Assembly (NCBI RefSeq): GCF_905404315.1
Contig: NC_066282.1
Span: 12,424,501 to 12,488,500, forward strand
DNA length: 64,000 bases
Direction: 5' to 3'
DNA from: Leptidea sinapis
Lineage: Eukaryota; Arthropoda; Insecta; Lepidoptera; Pieridae
Shown here piece by piece: positions 1 through 10,984 of this stretch. The position numbers were made by a program, and so were the translations under genes. Within the stretch, counting starts at the first letter, position 1; the number at the start of each line of letters is the position of its first letter. The notes under the pieces are model-generated. The model saw only the letters and a program-made list of their open reading frames with translations. It did not search any database and had not been told where the DNA came from.

Positions 1-1876
1 AAACTTGGTGAATGTAATTTATCGAAAGCTATTTTTCCTTACATTTATTTAAATATTCATATATATTTAGAACTTATGTACTATTTACATCACTCACTAT
101 TTAGTAAGTAATTATGTACTATTTATATCAGTTACTACTGGATATTTTGCGTCTCGGTATAGGCCGCCCCCAATTTTTTCCACAGTGAGCCGTTTCTCGC
201 TAATCCCGACTATGATGTCAAAATAAATGTTCACATTGTTTTTTTCTTCAGTAGTACGAAACCCTTCATCTGCCAGTTCGAAAGCATTATATAATTTTTA
301 TTCCAAAATTCCCTGTTGAGAGTTCAAAATGAGCCATTATCATAACGACTAGCATTAGTTAAACACTTTTGCATTGAGATTTCGTCATATGCCTCTAAAT
401 ATACTCAAACGTACAAATAAATTTAAACAGGAACAGTGCGAACAGTTGTCAAATTTACTGTTAAAACTGTATTAACTCAGTATAAAAAAAAATATGAAAG
501 AAAACATAAAAAACACAAATAAACTTTAAACTCATCCATGTTCATAGTGGCAAGATCAATTTGTTTTATCTACAGATAATTGTTATCGTCATCTTAATAT
601 TTACAGCACAATAAAAGTCCTCCCCTAAAATAATAAGCCTCATAACTTGATAATGAATTTTAACGACAGTATCCCGTTATATGAAACCTAGCCCTTCGGA
701 GTCATTTGCCTTCTAAATCGATACCGGATACTTTGTAACAATTAATAGCATTTGAATATTAAAATTGTTTATAGAATGCATTTGTTTTGGATGTACTTTC
801 TAATTGTTTGTTTTGAATGACGGCCGTAAGGATGTTAAATAGCTATTGTTTATGGAAGTTCCGGTGAATACTTTTTTGGCTTTGTTATAAGTACAACTTG
901 TTCATAATTTATTAGTTCAAACTTCTGAAAGGCCGGCAGAGCTCAATTTAATTGCGGTGATTTAGTTGGAATGGAGAATTTATTTGTTTATTATAGACAG
1001 TGAGATAGTTTTACCGAATGTCTGAAGTTTCTAACTAATTTTAACGTTTCCAATAGTAACTTCTTCAATTTAGAAGTATCTAGAAAAATCTAGATGTAAT
1101 AAATTTAAATTTTTACAATGATAACCCCGTGTGCTGTACCCGAAGTGTAACGGGAAACCTTATACAAAGATGTACGTATTATTAACTATTACGTTCCGTC
1201 TGTTAGTGTGTCAGCGGGCTGTATCTCATAATATTGGCCGAGATTGTGTAACTATTGCCGCTAAAAACAAATGGCGAAATCTATATGGCGAATCTCAAAA
1301 TGGCCGTAATATATCTATATATTAAAATAAAATTCGTAGCGCACTTGAAAATTTTTTTAAATCTCTATTAAAAGATATTAGATTCCATGGAAATTTTGTG
1401 AGCATAAGTTCATTGGTCGTATGAAAAAGTTGAATTTATCAAAATACCAAGTGAGTACGGATGGCTGATAAAATACAACCGAACACAATAATTGATTGAT
1501 ATTATGGTAAAATCATATATTTTTGTCATGGATAATGTATTATTATGAAAGCCAATTCGTATCATGTTAAGTGGGCGTAGTTAGCCTGCAGCTAGTCGAC
1601 TGAGGGTGGTCTAAAATCTACGCTTTGTTTGCTGAAAATTTCCTGCTTCGCAAGCTATTTGAAAGGTTAATTCCGTGTAAATATGAAATTACGAGCGTCC
1701 CACTCGTTTCTAGTTGTGCTTTAACAATAAAAGACGTCGACTGTCCGAGTGTCGTGGAATATTTCACGCTACGTATAATATGTCATGGCAAATTAAGAGC
1801 ATGTATTTCACATGCCAACTTCTATTTTATTAGAACAAACATAGAATGTTTGCTCATTTGGAAATATTAATATACA
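1..1876. other. A+T-rich DNA, no gene seen
   Basis: The two longest open frames here (64 and 81 codons) show no recognisable motif and no codon pattern different from chance. No tRNA, LINE or MITE signature was recognised. Homopolymer A and T runs are common. It reads as intergenic or intronic DNA. Confidence 0.6.
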
Positions 1877-2206
1877 AGCTGATGACCGCGGCTGCGTCCG
1901 CGTAGACAAAGGGTTTTTTTTTAAATAATAAGCAAGTTTGAAATTGAAGATAACTTCGTGTCCTATTCCGGTTCCGGTTCCCGTTTTCGCTCCCGTTCCC
2001 AACATATTATATGAATCGTATCTAGAGGAAGATTGCTATGGCAAACTAAACCTACCAGGAGATGAATTTCAATTTTCACAAATCTCACGAGAACCATGGA
2101 TTTTTCCGGGATAAAATGTAGCCTATGTCGATAAAATCTAAAATCGGTTCAGTAGATCCGGCGTTAAAGCGTAACAAACAAACTTTCATTCACATTTATA
2201 AGAATA
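1877..2206 (+). mobile_element. Helitron-like relic (family T)
   Basis: The block opens with a G+C-rich GACCGCGGCTGCGTCCGCG stretch, followed by degenerate GGTTCC-type units at about 1967-2000. A later section reads 'aaaatcggttcagtagatcc', then 'aacaaacaaactttcattca'. I recognise this arrangement as a widespread lepidopteran repeat related to non-autonomous Helitrons. The 3' ends at 17331 and 46082 carry the same G+C-rich 'gaagtcgcgggca' type end. Both termini here are degraded, so the class is inferred. Confidence 0.5.
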
Positions 2207-2811
2207 ATTTAGAAGGGATTTGTTATGTAACTGTGATTAGTAAATCCTTTATTTAATATTAAATGAGTTAAAAGGCAGTTCAGCAAAACATAGAATTAAT
2301 AATTTATTTTAATTATTTCTAATAAGGCTATACTACAGTTTGGAGACAGGACTTCAAACTAGGTGAAAAATCTGTGTCTCCTGGTCCCTTATAAATAATA
2401 AATTTTAAGTTATTGAGACTAATAAAACGTATTTGTGTGTGTGACTTACTTTACAGTTGTCACAGATTGATATGTTGAATTATTATTCTATTATTTTTTA
2501 TGGTTTTGATAAATAAATGAGTTTAGGGTATCTGGTGAATGTGACGAATCTTTGCAGTGCCATAAGAGTTAAAGGAATGTGGTTGGCTGTTAAGAATAAA
2601 TAAATAAATTGTATAGCGACCTAGAAATACCGCAAAGGTTGTTACCGACTTTGGTATTATGTGGAACAAAGTTACTTGAGTGGAAGAAACCAAATTGTGT
2701 ATCCATGCATCTAGATTAAGTAGGTAATTGATTAAGTAATACGTAAGTGGTTCTATGCCAGAAACCAGAGTCTGGAATCAGGACAGGTACCTATAACTTA
2801 AAAGTGCTAAC
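2207..2811. other. single-copy-looking DNA, no gene seen
   Basis: No open frame of note and no match to the repeat families in this window. Several AATAAATAAA strings occur but without an upstream coding region. Confidence 0.5.
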
Positions 2812-3052
2812 TTTTTTATGGAAAAGGAAGACAAACGAGCTTCTGGATCACCTGGTATGAAATGAACACCACTGCCCAGATTACCTTGCAAGGCCAGAGG
2901 AATCACAGGAGCGTTGCCGGCCTTTATAGAAGATGTACGTGCTTATAGGTAAAGGTAGAAGGTATCATATCGTCTGTCATATCGTATCGGAAACACCGCA
3001 CAAGGATGTTCATTCCACCGCTTTGTGGTATTTGGAAGAAAGATGTGACTTT
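2812..3052 (+). repeat. family B repeat, copy 1
   Basis: It begins with T-rich sequence and TATGGAAAAGGAAGACAAAC. The block 'ggaatcacaggagcgttgcc' and the block 'aaacaccgcacaagg' follow. All three recur in the same order at 3962, 5759, 32946 and 45300, and inverted at 12050. The poly-T lead suggests a retroelement whose poly-A lies on the other strand. No open frame survives. Whether B is a SINE or the 3' end of a LINE is not decided here. Confidence 0.75.
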
Positions 3053-3146
3053 ATCAAATCAGGTTGATCAATGCAAAATGTTGTAATAGAAATTATAAAC
3101 CTGAAAAATAGTGTTTTGGAAGAATTTCATTTCAGAAAGCTCTTGT

Positions 3147-3365
3147 TAGGTTCTCAACGCCCCCTTGTGGGCGTTTGAGACTTTCGGGGGGGCAGTAGAA
3201 GACCCAGAGAAAATTAGGAGGCATTGAGATGGCGCAGATGGGGCGTGGGTAGATTAAAAAATATAGTCTAAAAAGGCAAAAAAATACACGCTAATCACGT
3301 ACTAAAATAAAATAAAAAAACATATTCTCAAAGTGGGCGGTGAGCAAAATAAGGTTGAGAAACTA
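3147..3365. mobile_element. hAT-like MITE
   Basis: The ends are imperfect 12-bp inverted repeats, TAGGTTCTCAAC on the left and GTTGAGAAACTA on the right, with 11 of 12 matching. This resembles the TTCTCAAC-type terminal repeats of hAT elements. The 219-bp interior has no open frame and includes the small hairpin ACGCCC...GGGCGT. An 8-bp target duplication, expected for hAT, is not clear in the flanks. Confidence 0.5.
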
Positions 3366-3831
3366 TACTCTAACATGATAGCATTGCCTTTCTTATACCT
3401 ATGTAGGAACAAGAAATCGATATTCTATAGTCTGCTATGCTGCTAACAACAGTTTATACTCAGTCATAGCACCTTCATTTGCATATTTAATCTATGCGTC
3501 ATTCAAATAATCCCATCGATGCGTTGAATTAATTCGAAGTCACTCCTTGATTGTAAACACATTAAAAATTCAATGTTTATCCAAATCTCGTTTAATCTCA
3601 GATGTTAAGTGCACGTTCATAGAGCTGTTCACGATGGATCCGCTTCTAAAGTGGGAGGCATCGTATTAGACTTTGGAAATTGTATGTTAATATGTGGACA
3701 CCTGCTGAATATATTTGTGATACGTGTTTGCCCGCAGCGGTCGTGCGAGGGTCCAGTTCTATGTAAACTTATAACAATATGACGCGTATGATAATCTGAT
3801 TCCCAGTAGGGAATATAGTATATTGTAAATA

Positions 3832-4625
3832 TACAGGCTGTATTCGTTAAGTGTAACCTGGCGATTATTCCGTAACTATTACAGATATCAAAAAAGTTTA
3901 ATCTGAAATCGAAAGTACGTTACCTAATTAGTAAAATGACATCAATAACTTTTTTTTAAATCTTTTTTTTTAATGGAATAGGAGGACAAACGAGCGTACG
4001 GGTCACCTATTGTTAAGTGATCACCGCCGCCCACAATCTCTTGCAACACCAGAGGAATAAAATTAGCGTTGCCGGCCTTTAAGGAAGGTGTAAGCGCGGA
4101 AACACCGCACAAGGAAGTTCATTCCACAGCTTTGTGGTACGTGGAAGAAAGCTCCTTCAAAACCGCACTGTGGAGGACCGCCACACATCCAGATGGTGGG
4201 GTTGATATCCTAACCTGTGGCGTGTCGTACGAAGGTGGAATTTTTTAAATCACACGAGAAGTATCCAAAATTTTGATATTAAAGATACATTTAGTATGAC
4301 ATTTGTTAAGGTTTTCTTATTTATAAAGGTTATTTTAGCTTATTACTTATATTAAAAAAACGTCGCATAATAATAAAATTATCTCTTTTTAATAATATTT
4401 ATTACTTGTACAAAATTTTGCTTTCGAAATGTAGTCCTTGTTTCGCGGAACAATGATCTTTCTATTAATCTCATACTAAATGTATGGGAGTCTTTTATAT
4501 AGAATTTCTGAATTATTCTCGTTTGACTTTTAGGTAACATACTTTAAATATCAGTTTAAGGTTTTTTGAAATCTGTAATAGTTACGGAATAATGGCCTGG
4601 TCACACTTAACGATTACAGCCTGTA
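3832..4625. mobile_element. foldback element I with nested insertion
   Basis: The left arm, from TACAGGCTGTA at 3832 to about 3930, recurs as an inverted right arm ending at 4625. The arms share the order of 'cgttaagtgt', 'attattccgtaactattaca' and a GTTACCTAA motif. They differ at several bases, so the copy is old. The interior holds a family B repeat (3962-4240). A lone arm of the same family lies at 46476-46556. No transposase is encoded. Confidence 0.75.
3962..4240 (+). repeat. family B repeat, copy 2, nested in foldback I
   Basis: It runs from a T-rich lead and 'aatggaataggaggacaaac' through 'gcgttgccggcctttaagga' and 'gaggaccgccacacatccag' to 'gtggcgtgtcgtacgaaggt'. It lies between the two arms of the surrounding foldback element, so it inserted after that element. 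The 3' side ends in poly-T-like sequence at about 4245. Confidence 0.8.
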
Positions 4626-5036
4626 TCATCATCATCATCATCAGCCGGAAGACGTCCACTGCTGGACAAAGGCCTCCCTCAAAGATTTCCATGACGATTG
4701 GTCCTGCACTGCCCTCATCAAACGTATTCCGGCGATCTTGACCAGATCGTCAGTTCATCTTGTGGGGGGCCTACCAACACTGCGTCTTCCGGTACGTGGT
4801 CGCCATTCGATTCACTATTCCCTGCCCACTGCCACTTCAGTTTCGCAATCATTTGGGCTATGTCGGTGTATTTGGTACTCCTACGAATCTCCTCATTTCT
4901 TATTCGATCTCGCGGGGGAAACTCCGAGCATACGTCTCTCTACTGCCCTCTGAGTGACCATGAGCTTTCTCATCAGGCCCATAGTTAGCGACCACGTCTG
5001 AGTACCGTATATAATGTATAGAACTGGTAAAATATC
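4626..5036 (-). pseudogene. RTE-type LINE 3' end, reverse transcriptase C-terminus (broken)
   Basis: The minus strand encodes TWSLTMGLMRKLMVTQRAVE, then after a frame change IAQMIAKLKWQWAG. It ends with the 3' tail read as repeated ATG trinucleotides just after a sequence translating to GRPLSSSGRLPADD. This order (MGLMRKL..VTQRA..ERRMLGV, then IAQ..AKLKWQWAG) is the C-terminal region of RTE-clade reverse transcriptases common in Lepidoptera. Stops and frameshifts make it non-functional. Only about 410 bp remain of an element normally several kb long, as expected for 5' truncation. Its tail abuts the right end of foldback I. Confidence 0.8.
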
Positions 5037-5584
5037 ATTCAATCTGTACTTAGAAAATGTGTTTGATTCAAAGGTGTTTACAATAATCATATATGATTGT
5101 AAGTTGGTTTAATTACGTATCGTAAACCTTTACGTATATTACAGTGAAGCGTTTGAAAGTTTAACAAATGTTCGAATATATTATTCATATATTGAAGCAT
5201 CTTTAGACACAGAAGAATCCACGCTAACAACGCAACGACGTCTAAAGTAATGAGTGTCTTTAAAAGACTAAAGAAATTGACTCGGAGTCTTCATTTACAA
5301 AAGGTTCAAGAGCAACATTTTCTGAAACAAAAGCGTAAAGTTAAGTTGCCCTTGTAATGGAATGGAAGCAAACGGCTTCGTTTTAATAAACTAAATTACT
5401 TACTACACACCTGAATTGAATATTCTAACAAAGTAACTCTCAATAAAATATTTTTTCTTTGTTTATATATCTTTTCCTTCTCACTTTTACATTGGTTATT
5501 GCTATAGACAGATGAACACCTTCAAGGCAATAAATGGCGCTAAACTTCATAATGACAACTGTGACAAATATATCTTTGACTCAT
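5037..5584. other. A+T-rich DNA, no gene seen
   Basis: No open frame, repeat family or RNA gene recognised. Confidence 0.5.
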
Positions 5585-5730
5585 TTCATCTGCAGTCCCC
5601 CTGAAAACGAGATCTGGAAAGGTCTTGAAACGTCGGGTTAACTAAAATTAATATATTAAATGTAACTTTTATGCAAAAATCTAATGTAAGAACAAAGGTA
5701 AACTACACACGTTTTAATCCTTTAAATGTG
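5585..5730 (+). repeat. unclassified repeat N, copy 1
   Basis: It shares with 10711-10860 the order 'ggggactg/cccccctga', 'aaacgtcgggtta', 'aaatgtaacttttatgcaaa' and 'cgttttaatccttta'. Both copies lie in the same orientation about 5.1 kb apart. There is no open frame. The shared end 'gttttaatcctt' followed by A+T-rich DNA could be a LINE 3' UTR, but no coding part is attached. Confidence 0.6.
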
Positions 5731-5758
5731 TAACGTTCCCGTTAATCAAAGAACATAC

Positions 5759-5960
5759 TTTTTTCTTTCTCTTTACGAGTGTTGCCTGATGTTAAGTAAT
5801 CACCACCGCCTGAATTCTCCTGGAACTCCAGAGGAATAACAGGAGCGTTGCCGGCATTTTACCGTACGCTTTTTTATTGAAGATACCCAAGTCGTATCGT
5901 CCTAGAAATTCCACGTAAGGAACCTCATTATTTCTGGTTGTACGTGGAAGAAAGTTCTTT
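5759..5960 (+). repeat. family B repeat, copy 3
   Basis: The 5' end is altered. The conserved blocks 'gatgttaagtaatcaccacc', 'aacaggagcgttgccggca', 'gtcgtatcgtcc' and 'tacgtggaagaaagttcttt' are in the family order. It is more diverged than copies 2 and 6. Confidence 0.75.
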
Positions 5961-6036
5961 GAATATACATCTTAAATATCAATTTATTCACGAATTAAAG
6001 AACATAGATAATCTTCTTTTAGATCTTGTTTATTAA

Positions 6037-6393
6037 GGCTGGTTTGCATCAACTAACTTAAGCAATAACGAACATGTTAAAGAACCGGCTAAAGCAAAAT
6101 ATGTTGAACAATTGGACATTTTGTAGATGACGTCATAACTTTAACTGATAACCGTAACAGTCCAATCTTTGCCGGTTAAAGCTTTTCTTAATTTTAAATA
6201 GTGTAATAGTGACCTGTCAAAAGTTGCAGATAAATATTCAATATTGACTTGATTCTTCAGTTTTTAACTTTAACTATGCCATGGAATACGATGGTGCAAC
6301 ACATTCCGCATTCTATGTTAAAGCCAGCGTTACTGTTAACGTTAAATTTGACTAAAACGTAAACTATAACAGCTAATATGATGAAACCCAGCC
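6037..6393. mobile_element. MITE K, copy 1 (TTAA-type)
   Basis: The termini are inverted GGCTGG / CCAGCC extending to about GGCTGGGTTxCA. The left flank is TTAA (6033-6036). The right flank is TAAG, probably a decayed copy of the duplication. The interior shares 'taacgaacatgttaaag', 'gatgacgtcataacttt' and 'attccgca' with the second copy at 36695. It is about 357 bp and non-coding. TTAA flanks suggest mobilisation by a piggyBac-type transposase. Confidence 0.7.
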
Positions 6394-6397
6394 TAAG

Positions 6398-6824
6398 AGT
6401 ATGACAATTTAATATAATATAATGATATCGACGGGCGTTTTATCAAACCCTTCTGTCTTCGGTATAGAGTACTCGGCGTGACGTTTATCGTAATACAAGA
6501 AAAAACTCTTAAGTTATCGTTCGTAAGATTAATCTCACATCTCGAGATTGGTCTGGGCTTGACGTCTGTAATCGAAAATATTAGCTGTTAATGCGGTGTG
6601 GTAATGTAATACTGGTTCACAAACGCCACTTGGAATAGGATTTTTCCCGATGTGGCTAGGGTTACCATACGTCCGGATTTATCTGGACATATCCGGATTT
6701 TTAGTATGAGATCTATACAGCGAACTTAGACTTTGGTCAGACTTTACTAACGAAAAACTTAGCTGAGTGTGATAAAACGAGAATTTGGCTTTTGCATTGG
6801 GCCGTCTTAGCATAATAAATATAA
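6398..6824. other. no gene seen
   Basis: Short frames only. No repeat family recognised between MITE K and the following SINE. Confidence 0.45.
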
Positions 6825-7065
6825 TAATAATATTGCCACACTCTTTCACAAATTATCTTGCCCCAAACTAGGCATAGTACTATGGGTACAAGACAATGAT
6901 ATATTTAATAAAGACACTTACTTATACATACATAAATACAAATAAACATTCATGACTCGGAAACACACATTCATATTCATCATATAAATGTCTGCACCTA
7001 TCGGGATTCGAACCTGGGACATCTAGCTCAGGCAGGGTCACTAGCCACTGGGCTATAGGGGTCTC
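6825..7065 (-). mobile_element. tRNA-derived SINE F, copy 1
   Basis: Read on the minus strand, the element starts with a Pol III A-box-like TAGCCCAGTGGCTAGTG and a B box GGTTCGAATCCCG. It continues through 'gatgaatatgaatgtgtgtt' and 'tttgtatttatgtatgtata' to a tail near 'tatggg..aggc..ggggcaagataatttg'. This is the layout of a tRNA-headed SINE. The head keeps both promoter boxes. Confidence 0.85.
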
Positions 7066-7320
7066 CATTCAGCTCAGCATAATATTTTCAGATGTCGATA
7101 GAAGAAACTAGAAGAAACGTGATCAAAGTTTACGCTAAGATTAACTCAGTTAAGTTTTACGTAAGTAAAGTCTATGTAGGCTCTATAGATCCCAGCCTTA
7201 GACTCAAGTCTGGATTTTGTCCGGCTCTCTAACTTGTACTGCTTTAAAAGTAAAACAACGTATCACATTATATCAAATAAGTCTTTAATTTTTACGAGAA
7301 TTACCAAATTTAAGCGAGAT

Positions 7321-7835
7321 CAAATCAAATCAAAATCAGTTTATTCACGTAGGTCACGGAAATAACACTTATAAATGTCAAAAAAAAAAATTCTTATTGA
7401 ATCTACCGCTACTTCGTAAAGGATTTGGCTAATGAGAAGAAGTAGCAATAAACCCATTGCCACTCTTTTATATCGAGATTTACATTTAAGTACATCGATT
7501 TACAAATCATTACAAATTACAATATAATATGTAAAATGTAAAATGATGCAACAGACACACTCAAACGTCAAATAGTCAATGTTTTACACGAGTAAGCCAA
7601 AAAAGTAAATGTAAATTAATACAAAAGTTATTGAGTACAGTAGCTGCATCATCCACATACACCCTAAATAAATAAAGGTATTCTGTGAGCATTTTATAAG
7701 TGATTATAAATAAATAAAGATGTCTATATCCATACATATACATATATTTTAAGAATCTGAAACCGAGTCTCCGGCAACAGGATCATCCTGCCACCACAAG
7801 AGGCGCCCGTTCACGAGCATGACGCATGAGCCAGC
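7321..7835 (-). mobile_element. LINE 3' end, family E, copy 1
   Basis: On the minus strand the 3' terminus is a short array of GATTT/GATTTT units, after 'gacctacgtgaataaactga'. Upstream are 'tacttcttctcattagcc', 'tacgaagtagcggtagattc' and a block near 7780-7830 containing 'cgggcgcctcttgtggtggc'. The same last block occurs in the copy ending near 56155. Tail-anchored truncation is typical of non-LTR retrotransposons. No coding frame is readable. Confidence 0.75.
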
Positions 7836-8265
7836 TATCGCCTCCCTCAACTTTAAAGTCGGGACTTAGTAATATTGAAATTTCAGGCTTATTGTGAGGA
7901 CTTCATTTTATACTAAATGACATCAAAATTATGGTAACCCTAGCTGTGATTATGTAATGTTTGAACATGTTTATTGTGTTGCATTTGTTACTTATAACTT
8001 AGCTTTGATTATTTTATATTTTCTTAAAATTAAGCATTAGAATTTATTGTAATATTTTTAGTGGGACGGAAAGGATCCTATTTGGGTATTAGCCTGCTTC
8101 ACATTCTTCTGTTTCCATGTATTCGCCGCTTGTATTATGAATGAAATTATGTACACCGTTTTTCCGGTGAAAATAAATTCCTTTTGAGTCCAGGTGTGGT
8201 TGTTTTCTACACCTGCAATGCCGACGACATAGTTAGTGGACATTTTCATAGTTTTACTCCTCTTA

Positions 8266-8915
8266 CGGCCGTTTTCAATAACGTATCTCTAGTTACGGAT
8301 ACATTATAACACTAGAAATAAGGGATTGCTTGTAACTTATTCTAGTAGGCTTCATAAGATACACAATAGCTTTAAGGGTAAATGTATACACTTCTACAAT
8401 AAAGTCCCAGCCACTGTTCAGGCATTATCTATAAATAAATTTAAATGTTTTATAAAAAAATGGCTCTGTCGTAAATCCTATTACTCCACTGCTGAATATC
8501 TAAATGATCGGACAGCCTGGGACTAGATTGTGATTATTTTATAGCGATAGAAATGACTGTACAATATTGTATATTTTTATTGAAAAGAGCGCAAAAAAAA
8601 GAATGCTGGGAGAGTTAATTGCGCCGCTTCTTCTCTCTCAGAGCGCCATTTGTTTCCGAAGCGGTAGTAGTATCTAGTAGTATAAGAAATGACATCAAAA
8701 ATAATTCTAAAGAAATCAATTTCGAGAAAATAAATGCCTTTTATGCCTTTTATTGCTGTCGCCGTTGAATGACAAGATCTTATCTATCCATAGTTTTGTC
8801 GAAAATAGCTATAGTCGAATTTCAAGTTATTGAAATGTAAGTAAGCGTAAAAGGATTGATTTGTCTTACCTCTAGTAAGTTAAACTAAGGATAGATAGGT
8901 TATTGAAAACGGCCG
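8266..8915. mobile_element. MITE O with TTA flanks (Harbinger-like), split by a LINE
   Basis: Perfect 17-bp terminal inverted repeats, CGGCCGTTTTCAATAAC at 8266-8282 and its complement at 8899-8915, are flanked on both sides by TTA (8263-8265 and 8916-8918). A 3-bp TTA duplication is the hallmark of PIF/Harbinger elements. About 450 bp of the interior is a family D LINE fragment, so the original MITE was only about 200 bp. Confidence 0.75.
8308..8760 (+). pseudogene. jockey/CR1-type LINE 3' end (family D), copy 1
   Basis: The frame from about 8308 through 8526 reads TRNKGLLVTYSSRLHKIHNS, then a block with FYNKVPATVQALSINKFKCF, and closes with EYLNDRTAWD and a stop. This is the C-terminal end of a jockey/CR1-like reverse transcriptase ORF. 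The family pattern is LH(K/R)INNSF..G..I.FYNK(I/V)P.. and YL.D..AW. A 3' UTR follows, with 'aagaatgctgggagag', 'cagagcgccatttgtttc' and 'gaaaataaatgcctttta'. Everything upstream is missing. It sits inside MITE O. Confidence 0.85.
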
Positions 8916-9037
8916 TTAGTAGATTAAGTTAAAATTGAATTGCTTCCAGTCCCGAAAGCTAGATTGTAATAAAAATGATAAAACTTAGATTTTTATCTTT
9001 AGGGTGTAAAATCTGCAATTTCCAACTATTATTTAGT

Positions 9038-9290
9038 TATTGACACACACTTTTTACACAAATTATCTTGCCCCAAATGAGGCATATATAGCCTGTGTTA
9101 TGGGTAGCAAGCCAACGATATATTTAATACAATATACTTACTCAAACATACATAAATACATATAAACATACATAAATACATTTAAACATCCATGAATCGG
9201 AAACAAACATCCATATTCATCATATAAATGCTTGCACCTACCGGGATTCGAACCCGGGACCTCTAGCTTAGTAGGTCTAGTTATAGGTCC
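9038..9290 (-). mobile_element. tRNA-derived SINE F, copy 2
   Basis: The minus strand carries a perfect B box in AGGTCCCGGGTTCGAATCCC and the internal repeats of 'tatgtatgtttatatgtatt'. The A-box region is shortened: after 'actaagct' the tRNA head continues only as 'ctataac', so the Pol III promoter is probably incomplete. Confidence 0.85.
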
Positions 9291-9769
9291 TTGTTATCAT
9301 TACGAATAGTACTAATATAACTGATTACATTTTTGCTACTATTAACCACAATTCCTCAAGGAATCTAAAATCTTGTCCGAATTTTTATCTCTTATAAGAA
9401 GGTTAGACATATGACAGTCTAACGCCAGGAAATGAGATAAGGGAATACATTTAATATGTCGCAGAGAAAAGTTAAATAAAACGCTTCACTTTACACTTTA
9501 GCATCGCAATAACTTAGATTTGTACTTGGTTTTCCAATATGGCTGTGATATTTGGCCTTGCTACTTACAAAATTTCTTGATTAAAAGCCATATGGGTAGT
9601 AATATAGTAAGTCTTCGTCCTAAACAACCGTATCTTTTTTGTGGTACCTCCCGCGCCGAAGCTAGTTATTGTTATTTTTTTTTAATTAATTTATCCCTCC
9701 GTTCGAATGAAATAGAATCTGAACTTACACATAGATAGTTAACTAATTAATTCTAAAAGGACCTGAGAG
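9291..9769. other. no gene seen
   Basis: A 72-codon frame at 9520-9738 has no recognisable domain and is interrupted by poly-T. Nothing else was recognised. Confidence 0.45.
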
Positions 9770-10080
9770 AATTGATGCATATACTGTACTCAAACTATAG
9801 TTTTTACGCATTAATTTACATTTACTTTATTGACTTACTCATGTATGACATAACTGTTAAGTGTTTGATGTTTGAGTATTTTTGTTGCGTCACTTTACAT
9901 ATATTGTAGTTTAAATGATTTGTACAATGATGAAGCTGTAAATGTTGATTAAAAAGAGTTTCTTAGCACTTCTACTCATTAAAGCTGAACCTTTTACGAA
10001 GTGGTGTTAATTGTAAAAAGAAAAAAAAAATTGGCATTTTCTTGACCCAAATAAATAAAGTGATTTTGATTTGATTTGAA
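9770..10080 (+). mobile_element. LINE 3' end, family E, copy 2
   Basis: Plus-strand copy sharing 'tactgtactcaa', 'gcattaatttacatttact', 'ttctactcattaaagct' and 'ttttacgaagt' with the other E copies. It ends in 'aataaagtgattttgatttg', the family's GATTT-rich tail. Diverged and non-coding. Confidence 0.75.
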
Positions 10081-10467
10081 TTCCTAGTTTGTTTTAGATG
10101 TACGAACTCTAAATAAAACTAATTAGTTTATAATAAATTAATTTACCGAGCAAAATAGATATAATGCCTTATTTATATAAATTTTAAGGATTTCAAACAT
10201 AATTTTACAACTAGAAAATAAAAAGTTTACTGTAAGGTTCTCAAATTAATTACAGCTAACGTGGCAGTCGGTAAGTCGTTATTGGAAAGTGATTAAGCTG
10301 ATTCTAAGGGTATTAAGTTCATTGTATATAGATATTGCTTCTAAGTATCTACAACTATGTGCTCAATTATTTTTAATCTTGGTATCTTTCAACAATAGTA
10401 CTTCAAGATGATTGAAGATTCCTGATTAGATAAACCACTTTTTTTTTAACTAACTCAAGCAAATCAA

Positions 10468-10640
10468 AACGTTTGAGTAAATTTGGTGCATCACTTTATA
10501 TATGTTGTATAAAATATACTAATGACAATGAGATTCTTGACGCTTCTTCTCATTAAAGCTCAAGTTTTCCGAAGTGATGGTAAAATCTTTGACATTCATA
10601 AGTGCTATTATGACCTGAGTGAATAAATGACTTTTCTTAA
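10468..10640 (+). mobile_element. LINE 3' end, family E, copy 3
   Basis: Contains 'ttgacgcttcttctcattaa', 'ttttccgaagt', 'ttgacattcataagtgcta' and 'gacctgagtgaataaatgac'. It lacks a clean GATTT tail. It is an older copy only about 390 bp from copy 2, in the same orientation. Confidence 0.6.
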
Positions 10641-10710
10641 TAATAATTATTTTATTTAATTTCTATAAATTGTGAATACGATAAGGAAATACAAACTTCA
10701 TATGACGATA

Positions 10711-10860
10711 TTTCAGGGGGACTGAGAACATGCCCTGAAAAGGTCACCAAACGTCGGGTTACATAAAATATTAATAAAAATGTAACTTTTACGCAAAGAG
10801 TTAGTTAAAATACATTTACAATTACACGCGTTTTAATCCTTCAAAAAGTATTTTATTTAA
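10711..10860 (+). repeat. unclassified repeat N, copy 2
   Basis: Same block order as 5585-5730, including 'aaacgtcgggttac', 'aaatgtaacttttacgcaaa' and 'cacgcgttttaatccttc'. It lies directly after E copy 3. Confidence 0.6.
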
Positions 10861-10984
10861 AATGTTAAGTTACACTAAGATAAGTTACCATAAGCCTCAT
10901 GTAACTCATATGTATATTGAACCACTACCAATAAACAAGAATTAAATAAATTTCGATATGTAAAATTGTAAAATAAAAAATAAA

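Noticed and set aside
4698..4988. 96-codon plus-strand frame and two overlapping plus-strand frames as genes
   Set aside because: They lie antisense to the RTE reverse transcriptase remnant, which explains the low stop density.
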